This document shows, one piece after another, positions 44,825 through 52,968 of a stretch of 64,000 nt of DNA; within the stretch, counting starts at the first letter, position 1, and each line of letters opens with the position of its first letter. The stretch covers positions 139,651 to 203,650 of the forward strand of contig NZ_JAVKCH010000025.1 of assembly GCF_040222815.1 (NCBI RefSeq). The letters are read 5' to 3'. The translations under genes were made by a program, and so were the position numbers. Origin of the DNA: Imperialibacter sp040222815 (GTDB lineage: Bacteria; Bacteroidota; Bacteroidia; Cytophagales; Cyclobacteriaceae). Under the pieces are notes generated by a model, which ran no database searches, had not been told where the DNA came from, and worked only from the letters and a program-made list of their open reading frames with translations.

Positions 44825-47485
44825 TCACCTTTCGGTGGTATCAAATTGCTTATTGGCAAGCGCCTCTTTCTTGCCTTCCAGAGGAATTGTGATCGTAACG
44901 GAAGTACCTTCATCGGGCGCTGACTCAACTTCTATCGACCCGTGCAATATCTCAAGCTGTGCTTTTACGAGGTACAGGCCTATCCCACGCCCCTCTACGT
45001 GCGTGTGAAATCGCTTGTAGAGCTTAAATAGCTGTTTTTTGTAAAGCACAGCGTCAAACCCCAGCCCATTGTCGGTGATTTGTATGACTGCACTGTCGTC
45101 TACTTCCCAACTTTTTGCTTTTACCACCAGGCTTCTGTCCCACGACTGGTACTTGATAGCGTTGCTAAGTAGGTTATGAAAAATGCTTTGAATCATAGAC
45201 TGCACAGTGAATATCTCGGGCAGCGTCGAAAAATCACTCTCAATTGTCTCACTCCCTGTGAGACTTTCTTTCAATGAGCGAATACTCTCCTGCCACTCCT
45301 TTTCCAGGTTCACATGCTCTCGATAATGACTGGGTGTCGTTCGTAGATCCAGAAGCTGCCCTAAGTCTTTAATGATTTGATCAAGGTCTTCTGCCGTGGT
45401 GCCCATTAGCCCGACTAGTTGCTTTGAACTTGTGTCATCCTGCTCTCTGCTTGCCAAATCGGACAAGCCGAGCAACCGGGCGACCGGCCCACGAATATGG
45501 TGAGAGACCGTATACGAAAACTGCACCAGCTCATTGTTATATTTAACAAGCTCCTGGTTGGTTTTCACAAGCTCGTTTGTTTTCTCTTCCACCAGCTGCT
45601 CGAGACCCCGGTTAAGCTCGCTGATCCTTTCGTTGTTGGCAGCAAGCTCTTCCGATTGCACCTGAATGCGCTGGTTTTTTTCCACAATAGTGAAGTGCAA
45701 TGCCTTAATTCTTCTATAGAAGCGATAATAGGCAATGGCCACAAAGCTAAGCAGTGCGAGGCCGGCGAGGCCCACGATCAATAGCAGAAACTGCTGATCC
45801 AGCTTCGATTTCTGTAGGGCAATCTGATTGTCAGCCAGCTGCTTTTCTTGCTGTAATGCCCTGATATCCCTGTCTCGCTGGTCAATCTGGTGCATCTTTT
45901 CAAGGTTGGCGAACTTTCTGCCTATATCAGATTTGTGCAACGAGTCCTTTAACTGACTAGCCTTCATAGAGTAGGCCAGGGAGGCTTCGAATTGTCCTTG
46001 AGCAGCCAGCAGATCCCGCCGGGTGTTGAAGCACATAATCAATACCTCATTGGCTTCAGTCAAACCGCAATAGTACTCAGCCTTGTCGAGGAAGTAAGTC
46101 GACGCTTTGAATTTTTTTAGCTTAAAGTAGGCATCAGCCAGCCCCCAGTTAACTTGCGCAAGGCTGTAGTCTGAACGAGCTTCTTCAGCAAGATCGAGAC
46201 TCCGGCCGTAATAGAGCAGTGCCTCTTCATACATCTGTTGCTTCACCCTCAGATAACCCAAATACATCAGGGCGTCGCTGCTCCCCCTTTTGGCATCAAC
46301 TGCCTGAAAAACATAGAATGCTGAGTCCAGATTGGTTTGTGCCTCATCAAACCTGCCTAATTCTGTTAGCGTTGCCCCCTTTAGTAGAAAAGACGTACCG
46401 ATTTCCGCTCTCAGTTGGGTGTTAGTTTGCAGAGCTATGACTTCATCTGCCAGCACCACGGCTTGAGGGAAGTCACCCAATCGATAGTGGATCCATCCCA
46501 TGGTGGTGATAATGCTGCGAACTTCTGCATTGTAACCACGCAGCTTGCAGAGCTCAAGGGCAGGATACAAATGATCAAGGGCTAGCTCGTACTCAGCTCG
46601 GTGGGCAAATTCCAGACTGAGGTCCATTTGCAGGGTTATATATTTGCGGATGAGTGACTTTTCCAAAAAAAAGCTGCTGGCAGAGTCCATGAGGGTCATT
46701 GCGCCGTCCACATCGCCTTTTTTAAACAAGATTAGCCCCTTGATATGAAGAATGTCAAAACGGCTTTCTTCATACTCGTTGGCGCTGGCCGCAATCTTTT
46801 CTGCAGCCGAAAGAATGCTGTCTGCGGCAATTACATTGTTGCTTCTAATGTTGTTATTCGCCTTTAGCAGAAGGGCTTCAATCAGCAGGGCTTTTTTAGG
46901 CAGTGTTTTGCGTAGTGCAATGGCGCTGTCGAGGTATGTTTGCTGCTTGTTAATATCGTGTCGCTGTCCGTAAGCAGCACTCATGTTGCGGTAAATTTTT
47001 GAGAGCGTAGCAGGATCTGACCCGTCTTCAAAATAGGCAAGGGCCTTGTTGAAGAAATACAGGGCTGAATCGGTGGCTACTTCTTCCAGCGACAGGTTGC
47101 CAAGCTGGAGAAGCGAGTAGCCTGCGTTTTTCGGGTCTCCGATCTGCTGCGACAGTCGCAGACCCTTGTGTAAGTGAACATGGGCAGGGGCAAGAAATCC
47201 GGAGAGGTATTCATTAACACCTTTGTACGTATAGGCTACGGCTTCTCCCTTGCGATAGGCAATCTTCTTGCTTAATTCAATCGCCTGTCCATTGTACTGT
47301 TGAACCTTCTCATTATCGACGGTGATGAACTCGTAGGTGAGCTGATTGAGAACATCAACTTTTGCTTCATTTTTTGACGTCAACAACACCTGTTCAAGAC
47401 TATCGGTAGTCGATAGCTGGCTTAGGCCTGTGCTGCTGATGCACAAGGAAAAACACAACAAAGCGAAACATCTAAAAGGAGGCAT
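44825..47485 (-). CDS. TPR-containing sensor histidine kinase
   Basis: 886 residues. A signal peptide (MPPFRCFALLCFSLCISSTGLSQ) is followed by a long run of tetratricopeptide repeats (about residues 40-520) in the periplasm, one membrane helix (LLLIVGLAGLALLSFVAIAYY, about 565-590), a coiled coil, a HisKA box with H662 in VSHHIRGPVARLLGLS, and an HATPase domain with N box (HNLLSNAIKYQS) and G boxes (DNGLGF, GRGIGLYLVK). TPR periplasmic sensors are common in this phylum and probably detect a protein or peptide partner. No response regulator is encoded beside it, so it is an orphan kinase. Confidence 0.92.
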   Translation of the reverse strand: MPPFRCFALLCFSLCISSTGLSQLSTTDSLEQVLLTSKNEAKVDVLNQLTYEFITVDNEKVQQYNGQAIELSKKIAYRKGEAVAYTYKGVNEYLSGFLAPAHVHLHKGLRLSQQIGDPKNAGYSLLQLGNLSLEEVATDSALYFFNKALAYFEDGSDPATLSKIYRNMSAAYGQRHDINKQQTYLDSAIALRKTLPKKALLIEALLLKANNNIRSNNVIAADSILSAAEKIAASANEYEESRFDILHIKGLILFKKGDVDGAMTLMDSASSFFLEKSLIRKYITLQMDLSLEFAHRAEYELALDHLYPALELCKLRGYNAEVRSIITTMGWIHYRLGDFPQAVVLADEVIALQTNTQLRAEIGTSFLLKGATLTELGRFDEAQTNLDSAFYVFQAVDAKRGSSDALMYLGYLRVKQQMYEEALLYYGRSLDLAEEARSDYSLAQVNWGLADAYFKLKKFKASTYFLDKAEYYCGLTEANEVLIMCFNTRRDLLAAQGQFEASLAYSMKASQLKDSLHKSDIGRKFANLEKMHQIDQRDRDIRALQQEKQLADNQIALQKSKLDQQFLLLIVGLAGLALLSFVAIAYYRFYRRIKALHFTIVEKNQRIQVQSEELAANNERISELNRGLEQLVEEKTNELVKTNQELVKYNNELVQFSYTVSHHIRGPVARLLGLSDLASREQDDTSSKQLVGLMGTTAEDLDQIIKDLGQLLDLRTTPSHYREHVNLEKEWQESIRSLKESLTGSETIESDFSTLPEIFTVQSMIQSIFHNLLSNAIKYQSWDRSLVVKAKSWEVDDSAVIQITDNGLGFDAVLYKKQLFKLYKRFHTHVEGRGIGLYLVKAQLEILHGSIEVESAPDEGTSVTITIPLEGKKEALANKQFDTTER

Positions 47486-48000
47486 TGATTGAACTAAGGT
47501 CGGATAGATCGAAGTCTCTTCTGATCAAGAGTCATAGCTTACCCTTGTCAAAAGATCACTATATAATACAAAATTTTAACGATATATCATCATCCAGAAA
47601 GCTTCGAAAAGGTTACTAATTGAGCCGTTGGTTTCGAGATAGTAGCTGCAAAATAACGTAAATGAACAGTCATAGTCAAAAACACTTAGAAGGTATTAAA
47701 CTGATTTTCAGCACTTTTAGTTGATTTTAGAGACTATAAAGGAGAGAGGAAAGAAGGTCAAATTTGCGGATTGTTTTTGTTGTGCCCGGCAACACCAATC
47801 TGTCTGGCAGGAGTAATCTACAGATCCACATTTGACTTTTATTTTTTACAAATTTCCACTTGCAAAGATGGCTGGCTCAGGTTCGAATGGAGTCGGTTAA
47901 CTTCCATAAAGGGTGGGCAATGGGCTGATGCTGAAAACAATGTGAAGTCTCCCTATTTATAGCTATATTCCTGATGTATGCCGGATAGTAAATACCCTAC
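47486..48000. other. Long divergent intergenic region
   Basis: About 550 bases separate the TPR kinase from the second Crp gene. The left part is AT-rich. A 63-residue open frame at 47771-47962 has no coding signs. Apart from the dyad at 48001-48021 I see no structure. Confidence 0.4.
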
Positions 48001-48021
48001 CCTGAGCTGGTGACGCTCAGG
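48001..48021 (+). promoter_or_regulatory. 7-base dyad before the second Crp gene
   Basis: CCTGAGC-N7-GCTCAGG is a perfect inverted repeat 18 bases before the ATG at 48040. It could be the regulator's own operator or a hairpin in its leader. Confidence 0.4.
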
Positions 48022-48039
48022 ACAAACATCGGAACAGCT

Positions 48040-48603
48040 ATGATCGATTTTTTAAGCTTTTGCAACAGGCTTTCCCCACTCAATCAGCAAGCCTCAGAGG
48101 ATTTGCTGAAAAAACTAAAGAGCCGAACGATTGAAAGAAATGATTTTATACTGAAGAGGGGAGAGGTGTGCCGTCACCTGTGCTTTGTGGACGAAGGGCT
48201 AACCAAAACATTCTTCACCAGCGAAGACAAAGAATTCGTTATGCGCTTCTTCGCTGAGCATTCCATGCTTACCGTGCTCGACAGCTTTGTGTCCGAAATG
48301 CCGTCGAATTATGGAATGCTGGCATTGGAAAAAACGAGGGTTACCTATATCAGCAAGCCTGACCTGGAGCAGCTTTGTGCCAAACGCCACTGTGTGGAGA
48401 CTTTTTTCAGGAAACTGGTGTCCATGGCGGCGGCCAATATGATGAAAAGGGTGAGTGAAATGCTGGAAGATAACGCTACTGCCCGCTACAACCACTTTGT
48501 AACGGAGGAAGGGCAGCTCCTGCAACGGATCAGCCTCGGCGACCTTTCTAACTATTTGGGTGTCACACAAGTAACCCTCAGCCGTATCAGGGCAAAGAAG
48601 TGA
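48040..48603 (+). CDS. Crp/Fnr-family regulator (second pair)
   Basis: 187 residues from the ATG at 48040 (MIDFLSFCNRLSPL); a GTG at 48010 is in frame but would place the dyad in the coding sequence. The N-terminal beta roll (RNDFILKRGEVCRHLCFVDEGLTKTFF) is followed by a short winged helix at the C-terminus (QRISLGDLSNYLGVTQVTLSRIRAKK). It has several cysteines but not the Fnr cluster pattern. An HXXEE membrane protein follows 70 bases downstream, parallel to the Crp-DUF2306 pair at 31343. Confidence 0.87.
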   Translation: MIDFLSFCNRLSPLNQQASEDLLKKLKSRTIERNDFILKRGEVCRHLCFVDEGLTKTFFTSEDKEFVMRFFAEHSMLTVLDSFVSEMPSNYGMLALEKTRVTYISKPDLEQLCAKRHCVETFFRKLVSMAAANMMKRVSEMLEDNATARYNHFVTEEGQLLQRISLGDLSNYLGVTQVTLSRIRAKK

Positions 48604-48673
48604 TTTTTTAACATTTGTAAAAAGACGGCTCAGCTTTTCTTCGAAAGTTTGTGTCAACCAACTTTTTACAACC

Positions 48674-49333
48674 ATGCAAACATCAAAATCAACCAGAATT
48701 TTTAGCCTGGTCATTGTCATAGGCTTCTGTATTGTCATGCCGACGATTGGCTATATCAACATCGGGCTTCCGCCAGTGATCATCGTAGGAGGATCTGCCA
48801 TCGTCGGCTTCCTGTTTTGGTATTTCACCTACCTTAAGAATCCTACTGATCCAAAAATCATTTTGCCGTTGTTTTTGCTCACAGTGGCAGGTCTGCAAAT
48901 TCATATCATTGAAGAATATGAAACCGGATTTGCCCCAGCCATGAGTCGGCTCTTCGAAATCCCCTGGACAGAAAGGAGCTTTTTGCTCGTCTTTGCCCTT
49001 GTGGGCCCGACGGTCTACACATTAACTTCACTCGGCCTTTATTACCGTGTGCCGCTGGCGGGCTTTATCGCCTGGTTCATCTTCATCGGGCCGGGTGTGG
49101 CAGAATTCACCCACTATGTCTTTCCGTTGCTAACGCCCAGCCTGGAGCCTGGCAATGTGAGTGACATTACCCAAACCATTCATGGAGTGGAAGTAGCCAA
49201 TATGCCTAACTACTACTATAAGACAACTGGTAACTACTACTTTTCGGGCATGTGGACCGCCTTTCTGCCCATGATACCAGGCATCTATTCGATTTACAGG
49301 CTGATGAAGGAGCACCGGTTGCAAGCGGAATAA
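48674..49333 (+). CDS. HXXEE-domain integral membrane protein
   Basis: 219 residues with about six membrane helices. The family motif His-x-x-Glu-Glu is present as HIIEEYETGF at the end of the third helix (LLTVAGLQIHIIEEY), with a second conserved site in PGVAEFTHYVFPLL. The pattern of acidic and histidine residues in membrane helices suggests metal or proton handling, but the family's role is unknown. The Crp-like gene upstream is the likely regulator. The nested repeat element begins about 20 bases after the stop. Confidence 0.8.
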   Translation: MQTSKSTRIFSLVIVIGFCIVMPTIGYINIGLPPVIIVGGSAIVGFLFWYFTYLKNPTDPKIILPLFLLTVAGLQIHIIEEYETGFAPAMSRLFEIPWTERSFLLVFALVGPTVYTLTSLGLYYRVPLAGFIAWFIFIGPGVAEFTHYVFPLLTPSLEPGNVSDITQTIHGVEVANMPNYYYKTTGNYYFSGMWTAFLPMIPGIYSIYRLMKEHRLQAE

Positions 49334-49352
49334 CGGCCTTGCTGGCAATTTT

Positions 49353-49583
49353 ATGTATCGTACCTACGGCACCCAACGAAAAAAGGACGTTACATGGTGA
49401 GCTTACCGGTGTGTCGTCCCTACGGGACTACGGCTAGCCGCTTACCTCGTTGTTGTTTAATCCCTACAGAAGTGACTACATCTGCCCAGTTGCTACCACA
49501 GGCGCCTTGACAAGTCCCATAGGGACGACACCCCGGTAGCCCGGGTGTTGGCAGCGAGGCAGAGTGCCGTAGGTACGACACAT
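49353..49583. repeat. Nested inverted-repeat (REP/MITE-like) element
   Basis: About 231 bases with two nested pairs of arms. The outer 20-base arms are at 49353-49372 and 49564-49583 (one mismatch). The inner 25-base arms are at 49405-49429 and 49513-49537 (two mismatches). All four arms share the core TCGT-A/C-CCTACGG-C/G-AC or its complement, which is itself a small hairpin (GTCCC-TAC-GGGAC). No coding gene lies inside. This is the structure of REP doublets or a small non-autonomous transposable element. I have an impression that similar sequences occur in other Bacteroidota genomes but cannot verify it. Confidence 0.75.
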
Positions 49584-49653
49584 ATAAGTTCGCCGATCCC
49601 TCTGCATATTTAGTTTCGTATTGAAAGTTGGGGGAAATGCAGAATTGGTGAGG

Positions 49654-49686
49654 CAGCGTTTCCCGCTCAGCGTTTCCCGCTCAGCG
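49654..49686 (+). repeat. Short tandem repeat, 14-base unit
   Basis: CAGCGTTTCCCGCT is present twice in a row (49654-49667, 49668-49681), followed by a partial third copy (CAGCG). It lies about 45 bases before the ATG at 49729. Confidence 0.8.
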
Positions 49687-49728
49687 GATTGTGCAGTATA
49701 TTTAGGCTCTTATCTCGGTACATTAAGT

Positions 49729-50121
49729 ATGAACACCAAAATTATCATGACACTGGCAGCCGTTGTATTGGGGACTGCCGGAATTGCCCTAACCTTTATG
49801 CCTGACGCCATATTGAATTATGCCGGTATGGAGCAGAGCGGAACCGCACTATTGCTGATGCAAATACTGGGCGCCTTGTACTTCGCTTTTGCCATGCTCA
49901 ACTGGATGAGCAAAGGCAGCCTGATAGGAGGGATATACAATCGGCCAGTGGCAGTGGCGAATATGACTCACTTTCTGATTGGCGGACTGGCCCTGGTAAA
50001 AGTGCTGATGTCAAATCCCAATGCTTCCTACCTTATGTGGGGAGTAGGGGTCGTTTACGCAGCATTTGCGGTATGCTTTGGCATTATTTTGTTCCGCCAC
50101 CCGGTTAGAGAGGCGAAATGA
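49729..50121 (+). CDS. Small four-helix membrane protein, hypothetical
   Basis: 130 residues from the ATG at 49729; the frame extends to 49621, but that part runs through the tandem repeat and is not protein-like. Four hydrophobic helices can be seen: IIMTLAAVVLGTAGIALTF, LLLMQILGALYFAFAMLNW, ANMTHFLIGGLALVKVLM and LMWGVGVVYAAFAVCFGIILF. No recognised motif. A 52-codon frame starts in an ATGA overlap with its stop. Confidence 0.65.
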   Translation: MNTKIIMTLAAVVLGTAGIALTFMPDAILNYAGMEQSGTALLLMQILGALYFAFAMLNWMSKGSLIGGIYNRPVAVANMTHFLIGGLALVKVLMSNPNASYLMWGVGVVYAAFAVCFGIILFRHPVREAK

Positions 50122-50276
50122 TGAAATATGAAGCTGATGGTGCGAGTATAGTGGGCGTACAATCAATGGGACAACAAACCGGCGGCCGTGGCAAAGATAC
50201 CCAAGAAGAGACAGGTTATTATTCGCTCTTCCACATGGCATGCCAACATGTCGAAGAGCGAAATTACAATATTTAA
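50118..50276 (+). CDS. Possible small protein (52 residues)
   Basis: An open frame starts at ATG 50118 in an ATGA overlap with the preceding stop, and ends at TAA 50276. It begins MMKYEADGASIVGVQ and has no known motif. The overlap favours translation, but composition gives no support, so this is tentative. Confidence 0.25.
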   Translation: MMKYEADGASIVGVQSMGQQTGGRGKDTQEETGYYSLFHMACQHVEERNYNI

Positions 50277-50342
50277 GGGCCAACACACAGAACATAGGTA
50301 CGATTCTTACCTGAACTTTAACTAACATTACAAAAGCCACAA

Positions 50343-51050
50343 ATGAGCTTCCTCAACGCAGAATGGAGAAAACTGGCTATTGCGAATTACGCAATTGATC
50401 CAAGAGTATTGGCCAGGTATATTCCACCCAAAACCGAATTGGATTTTTGGAACGGCACCTGTTATATTAGTCTTGTGGGATTCATGTTCTTGAACACCAG
50501 GCTACTTGGAATACCCATTCCATTTCATCGTAACTTCGAAGAAGTGAACCTGAGATTCTATGTTAGATTTAATGGCAAAGGTGAATGGAAAAGAGGAGTG
50601 GTGTTTATCAAGGAAATTGTTCCTAAACCAGCGCTGACTTTTGTAGCGAATACAGTTTACAAGGAGCATTACCAGACTATGAAAATGTCTCATGATTGGG
50701 TCGAGCACGAAAATAGCAGAACTGTAAAATATTGTTGGTCTCTTAAGGGTGAAGAGAATGCCTTTTCAGTTAAAGCAGCTCTTGATCCAACAGTTATTGC
50801 ACAGGGCTCTGAATCTGAATTTATAACTGAGTACTATTGGGGATATACAAAGGCAGGGAAAAATTCATCTTTTGAGTATGAAGTAACTCACCCAAGGTGG
50901 GATTGCTATGAAGTTTCTGAATATAAGATAGATGTAAACTTTGGATCAGTATATGGAACCGAATTTAGTGAACTCTCCAACCTTAAGCCGACATCCGTTA
51001 TGCTCGCCGAAGGGTCTGAAATAACTGTTGAGAATAAAAGGACGATATAA
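50343..51050 (+). CDS. YqjF/DUF2071-family protein
   Basis: 235 residues. Family landmarks: an N-terminal stretch EWRKLAIANYAIDPRVLARYIPPKTELDFWNGTCYISLVGFMF, and the central EVNLRFYVRFNGKGEWKRGVVFIKEIVPKPAL, which is the conserved core of DUF2071. The fold is beta-rich and resembles acetoacetate decarboxylase; the role is unknown. It is cytoplasmic. Codon use is distinctly more AT-rich than in neighbours on either side, and the next gene shares this, which may mark a transferred pair. Confidence 0.85.
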   Translation: MSFLNAEWRKLAIANYAIDPRVLARYIPPKTELDFWNGTCYISLVGFMFLNTRLLGIPIPFHRNFEEVNLRFYVRFNGKGEWKRGVVFIKEIVPKPALTFVANTVYKEHYQTMKMSHDWVEHENSRTVKYCWSLKGEENAFSVKAALDPTVIAQGSESEFITEYYWGYTKAGKNSSFEYEVTHPRWDCYEVSEYKIDVNFGSVYGTEFSELSNLKPTSVMLAEGSEITVENKRTI

Positions 51051-51076
51051 GAGGATCGGTACTATAGTACCTTTGA

Positions 51077-51595
51077 ATGAGTATGAATTCTGAAAGACAA
51101 ATTGTTCGAAAGCTTGATCTGTTTCCACACTATCCTTCGATATTGTTCTCCTTTTTCTACCTATTCTTTGTTCTGTATCTTTTGAAAGTATCGTTCGAGT
51201 ATCAATCCGATATTATGTTCGATCTAACGCCAGTTCTCCTTACTCTCGGCGCATTAGTCATCCTTTCTTTTCAAATTCCAGGCTGGGTCAACTTCGTCAA
51301 ATTCTTTAGAAAAGAGAAGAATTTGGTCATTATGATAGAGCCTGGCCACCGGGTAACGGTTAGAGGCCAATTGATTGAGAGAAAAGAGATCAAAACAATT
51401 ATGCATTTTAAACACATTATCCGCAGAAGAGGCGCTGCTTTTGACTTGGAGTACGTTGCAATTATGCTTAATGCCAAAAAAGCATTGCCTATCGTTATTT
51501 CTGAACTGATAGTCAGCCCAAGTGAGTTGATCGAACTACTGGACATAAATGATAAGTGTGTTGTGTCAGAGAAAAGATTTTATCATTTCGTTTAG
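51077..51595 (+). CDS. Two-helix membrane protein, hypothetical
   Basis: 172 residues with two membrane helices (YPSILFSFFYLFFVLYLLKVSF and LTPVLLTLGALVILSFQIPGWVNFV), then a soluble PH-like beta region with a final helix (IMIEPGHRVTVRGQLIERKEIKTIMHF ... LIVSPSELIELLDI). A second ATG, at 51083, is nearly as good a start. It follows the DUF2071 gene by 26 bases and shares its AT-rich composition. No family recognised. Confidence 0.65.
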   Translation: MSMNSERQIVRKLDLFPHYPSILFSFFYLFFVLYLLKVSFEYQSDIMFDLTPVLLTLGALVILSFQIPGWVNFVKFFRKEKNLVIMIEPGHRVTVRGQLIERKEIKTIMHFKHIIRRRGAAFDLEYVAIMLNAKKALPIVISELIVSPSELIELLDINDKCVVSEKRFYHFV

Positions 51596-51606
51596 TCCGT
51601 TGCTTG

Positions 51607-52968
51607 TCACCCCACCGGCAACCTCACCACCATCTCAGTAAATACCCCTTTTTCTGAATACACATGGATGCGGCCTTTGTGGCGGTAGATGATCTGGCGG
51701 CTGAGGCTAAGGCCAATGCCGGAGCCGTCCTTTTTGGTAGAAAAGAAGGGAATAAAGATTTGCTCCAGCTTGTCGGGGTCAATGCCCCTGCCGTTGTCTT
51801 TGATGGCTATGTCCACCCAGCGGTCGCCGGGTTCAAAGCGCCAGGCAATGAGCGGAGCTTCGTTTCCCTCCAGGGCATGGATGGCGTTCGTCAGTAGGTT
51901 GATAAACACTTGCTCCAGCAGCTTGCGGTCTCCTTGTATGGTCAGCTCCGCACTCTGCTCGGGCATTTGCACCTGAATGCCGACTTTTTGCAGTTCTGAA
52001 GCCATCAGCAGGTTGATGGAGCTGATCATGCTTTTTACTTCAATCGACTTCGGTTGCAGCTCCGGCACCCGGGTAAAGCGACGGTAGTCTTCCACAAACT
52101 GGAGCAGGCCTTTGCTGCGCAGTTGTATCGTTTCGAGCGATTCCACCATGTCGCTAATGGTTTCGTCAGTAAGATCAGCCACTTTTTTGGCTTTGCCATT
52201 GGGCTGCTTCAACACCATGATCATTGTTTCGGTGAGCGACAGGAGAGGAGTGACCGAGTTCATGATCTCGTGGGTGAGCACCCTGGTCAGCTTGATCCAC
52301 GCTTCCAGCTCCTTCTGGTCAATCTCGTTGGCAATGTCCTTGATGGTAAACAGCCGTATACTTTTGTCGATCAGCTTGAAGGCATATAGTGATACACTCA
52401 GATATTTTTTGTTGCCACTGATGGTGATCTCCAGCAGACGACTTTCGCCGTGGCTGAGCTGCAGCAGTTGGGCCATCGCCTCGGAGTTTTCCGTTTTCAG
52501 GTTTCTCCAGTTGGCCACATTGGGGATGTCGAGCAGGCTTTGTGCTTCTGGATTGATCAGGTCAATATGCTCTCTATCATTCAGCGCAATAATGCCTGTA
52601 GGAATATGCTCCACAATGCCCTGCAAATAGAGGTACTGCGCTTGTCTGGATAGCTCTGACTCTTGTATCGTGTCAAGGATCAGGTGAAAAGCTTTGTGCA
52701 GGCGTTTTTCCGAAGGGTCAATTTTGTCCTGGCGGAAACCGACGGTAAAGTCCCTGGTTTCAATGGCCTGCAAAAAACGGGTGAGGTTATCATTCGTTCG
52801 CCGGATAAACCGCCACAGGTCGTTGACCTGAAAGATGAGCACGACTACGAGCACTATCGGCGTATAAACCAGCTCGAATTGCGTCCACGAATAGGCGATC
52901 GCCACAAGTGTCGCCAGTACAAGGCCAGTACGGATGGTGAGCCACAGAAGGAATCTATTTAATACCAT
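51607..52968 (-). CDS. NtrY-like sensor histidine kinase with PAS domain
   Basis: 453 residues from the ATG at 52968 (MVLNRFLLWLTIRTG); the longer frame from 53016 is rejected. It overlaps the response-regulator stop by 14 bases, so it is translationally coupled to it. Two membrane helices at the N-terminus (LATLVAIAYSWTQ, TPIVLVVVLIFQV), a PAS domain (about 110-190), HisKA with H233 in LTHEIMNSVTPLLSLTE, and HATPase with N box (NLLTNAIHAL) and G boxes (DNGRGID, GSGIGLSLSRQ). This is the NtrB/NtrY type that controls sigma-54 activators. There is almost no periplasmic loop, so the signal is probably read in the membrane or cytoplasm. Confidence 0.93.
   Translation of the reverse strand: MVLNRFLLWLTIRTGLVLATLVAIAYSWTQFELVYTPIVLVVVLIFQVNDLWRFIRRTNDNLTRFLQAIETRDFTVGFRQDKIDPSEKRLHKAFHLILDTIQESELSRQAQYLYLQGIVEHIPTGIIALNDREHIDLINPEAQSLLDIPNVANWRNLKTENSEAMAQLLQLSHGESRLLEITISGNKKYLSVSLYAFKLIDKSIRLFTIKDIANEIDQKELEAWIKLTRVLTHEIMNSVTPLLSLTETMIMVLKQPNGKAKKVADLTDETISDMVESLETIQLRSKGLLQFVEDYRRFTRVPELQPKSIEVKSMISSINLLMASELQKVGIQVQMPEQSAELTIQGDRKLLEQVFINLLTNAIHALEGNEAPLIAWRFEPGDRWVDIAIKDNGRGIDPDKLEQIFIPFFSTKKDGSGIGLSLSRQIIYRHKGRIHVYSEKGVFTEMVVRLPVG

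Noticed and set aside
47771..47962. 63-codon frame in the long spacer before the second Crp gene
   Set aside because: No motif, no coding-like composition and no neighbour support.
49353..49583. Possible CRISPR-like array
   Set aside because: The repeats are inverted and nested rather than direct and evenly spaced, with no spacers and no cas genes.
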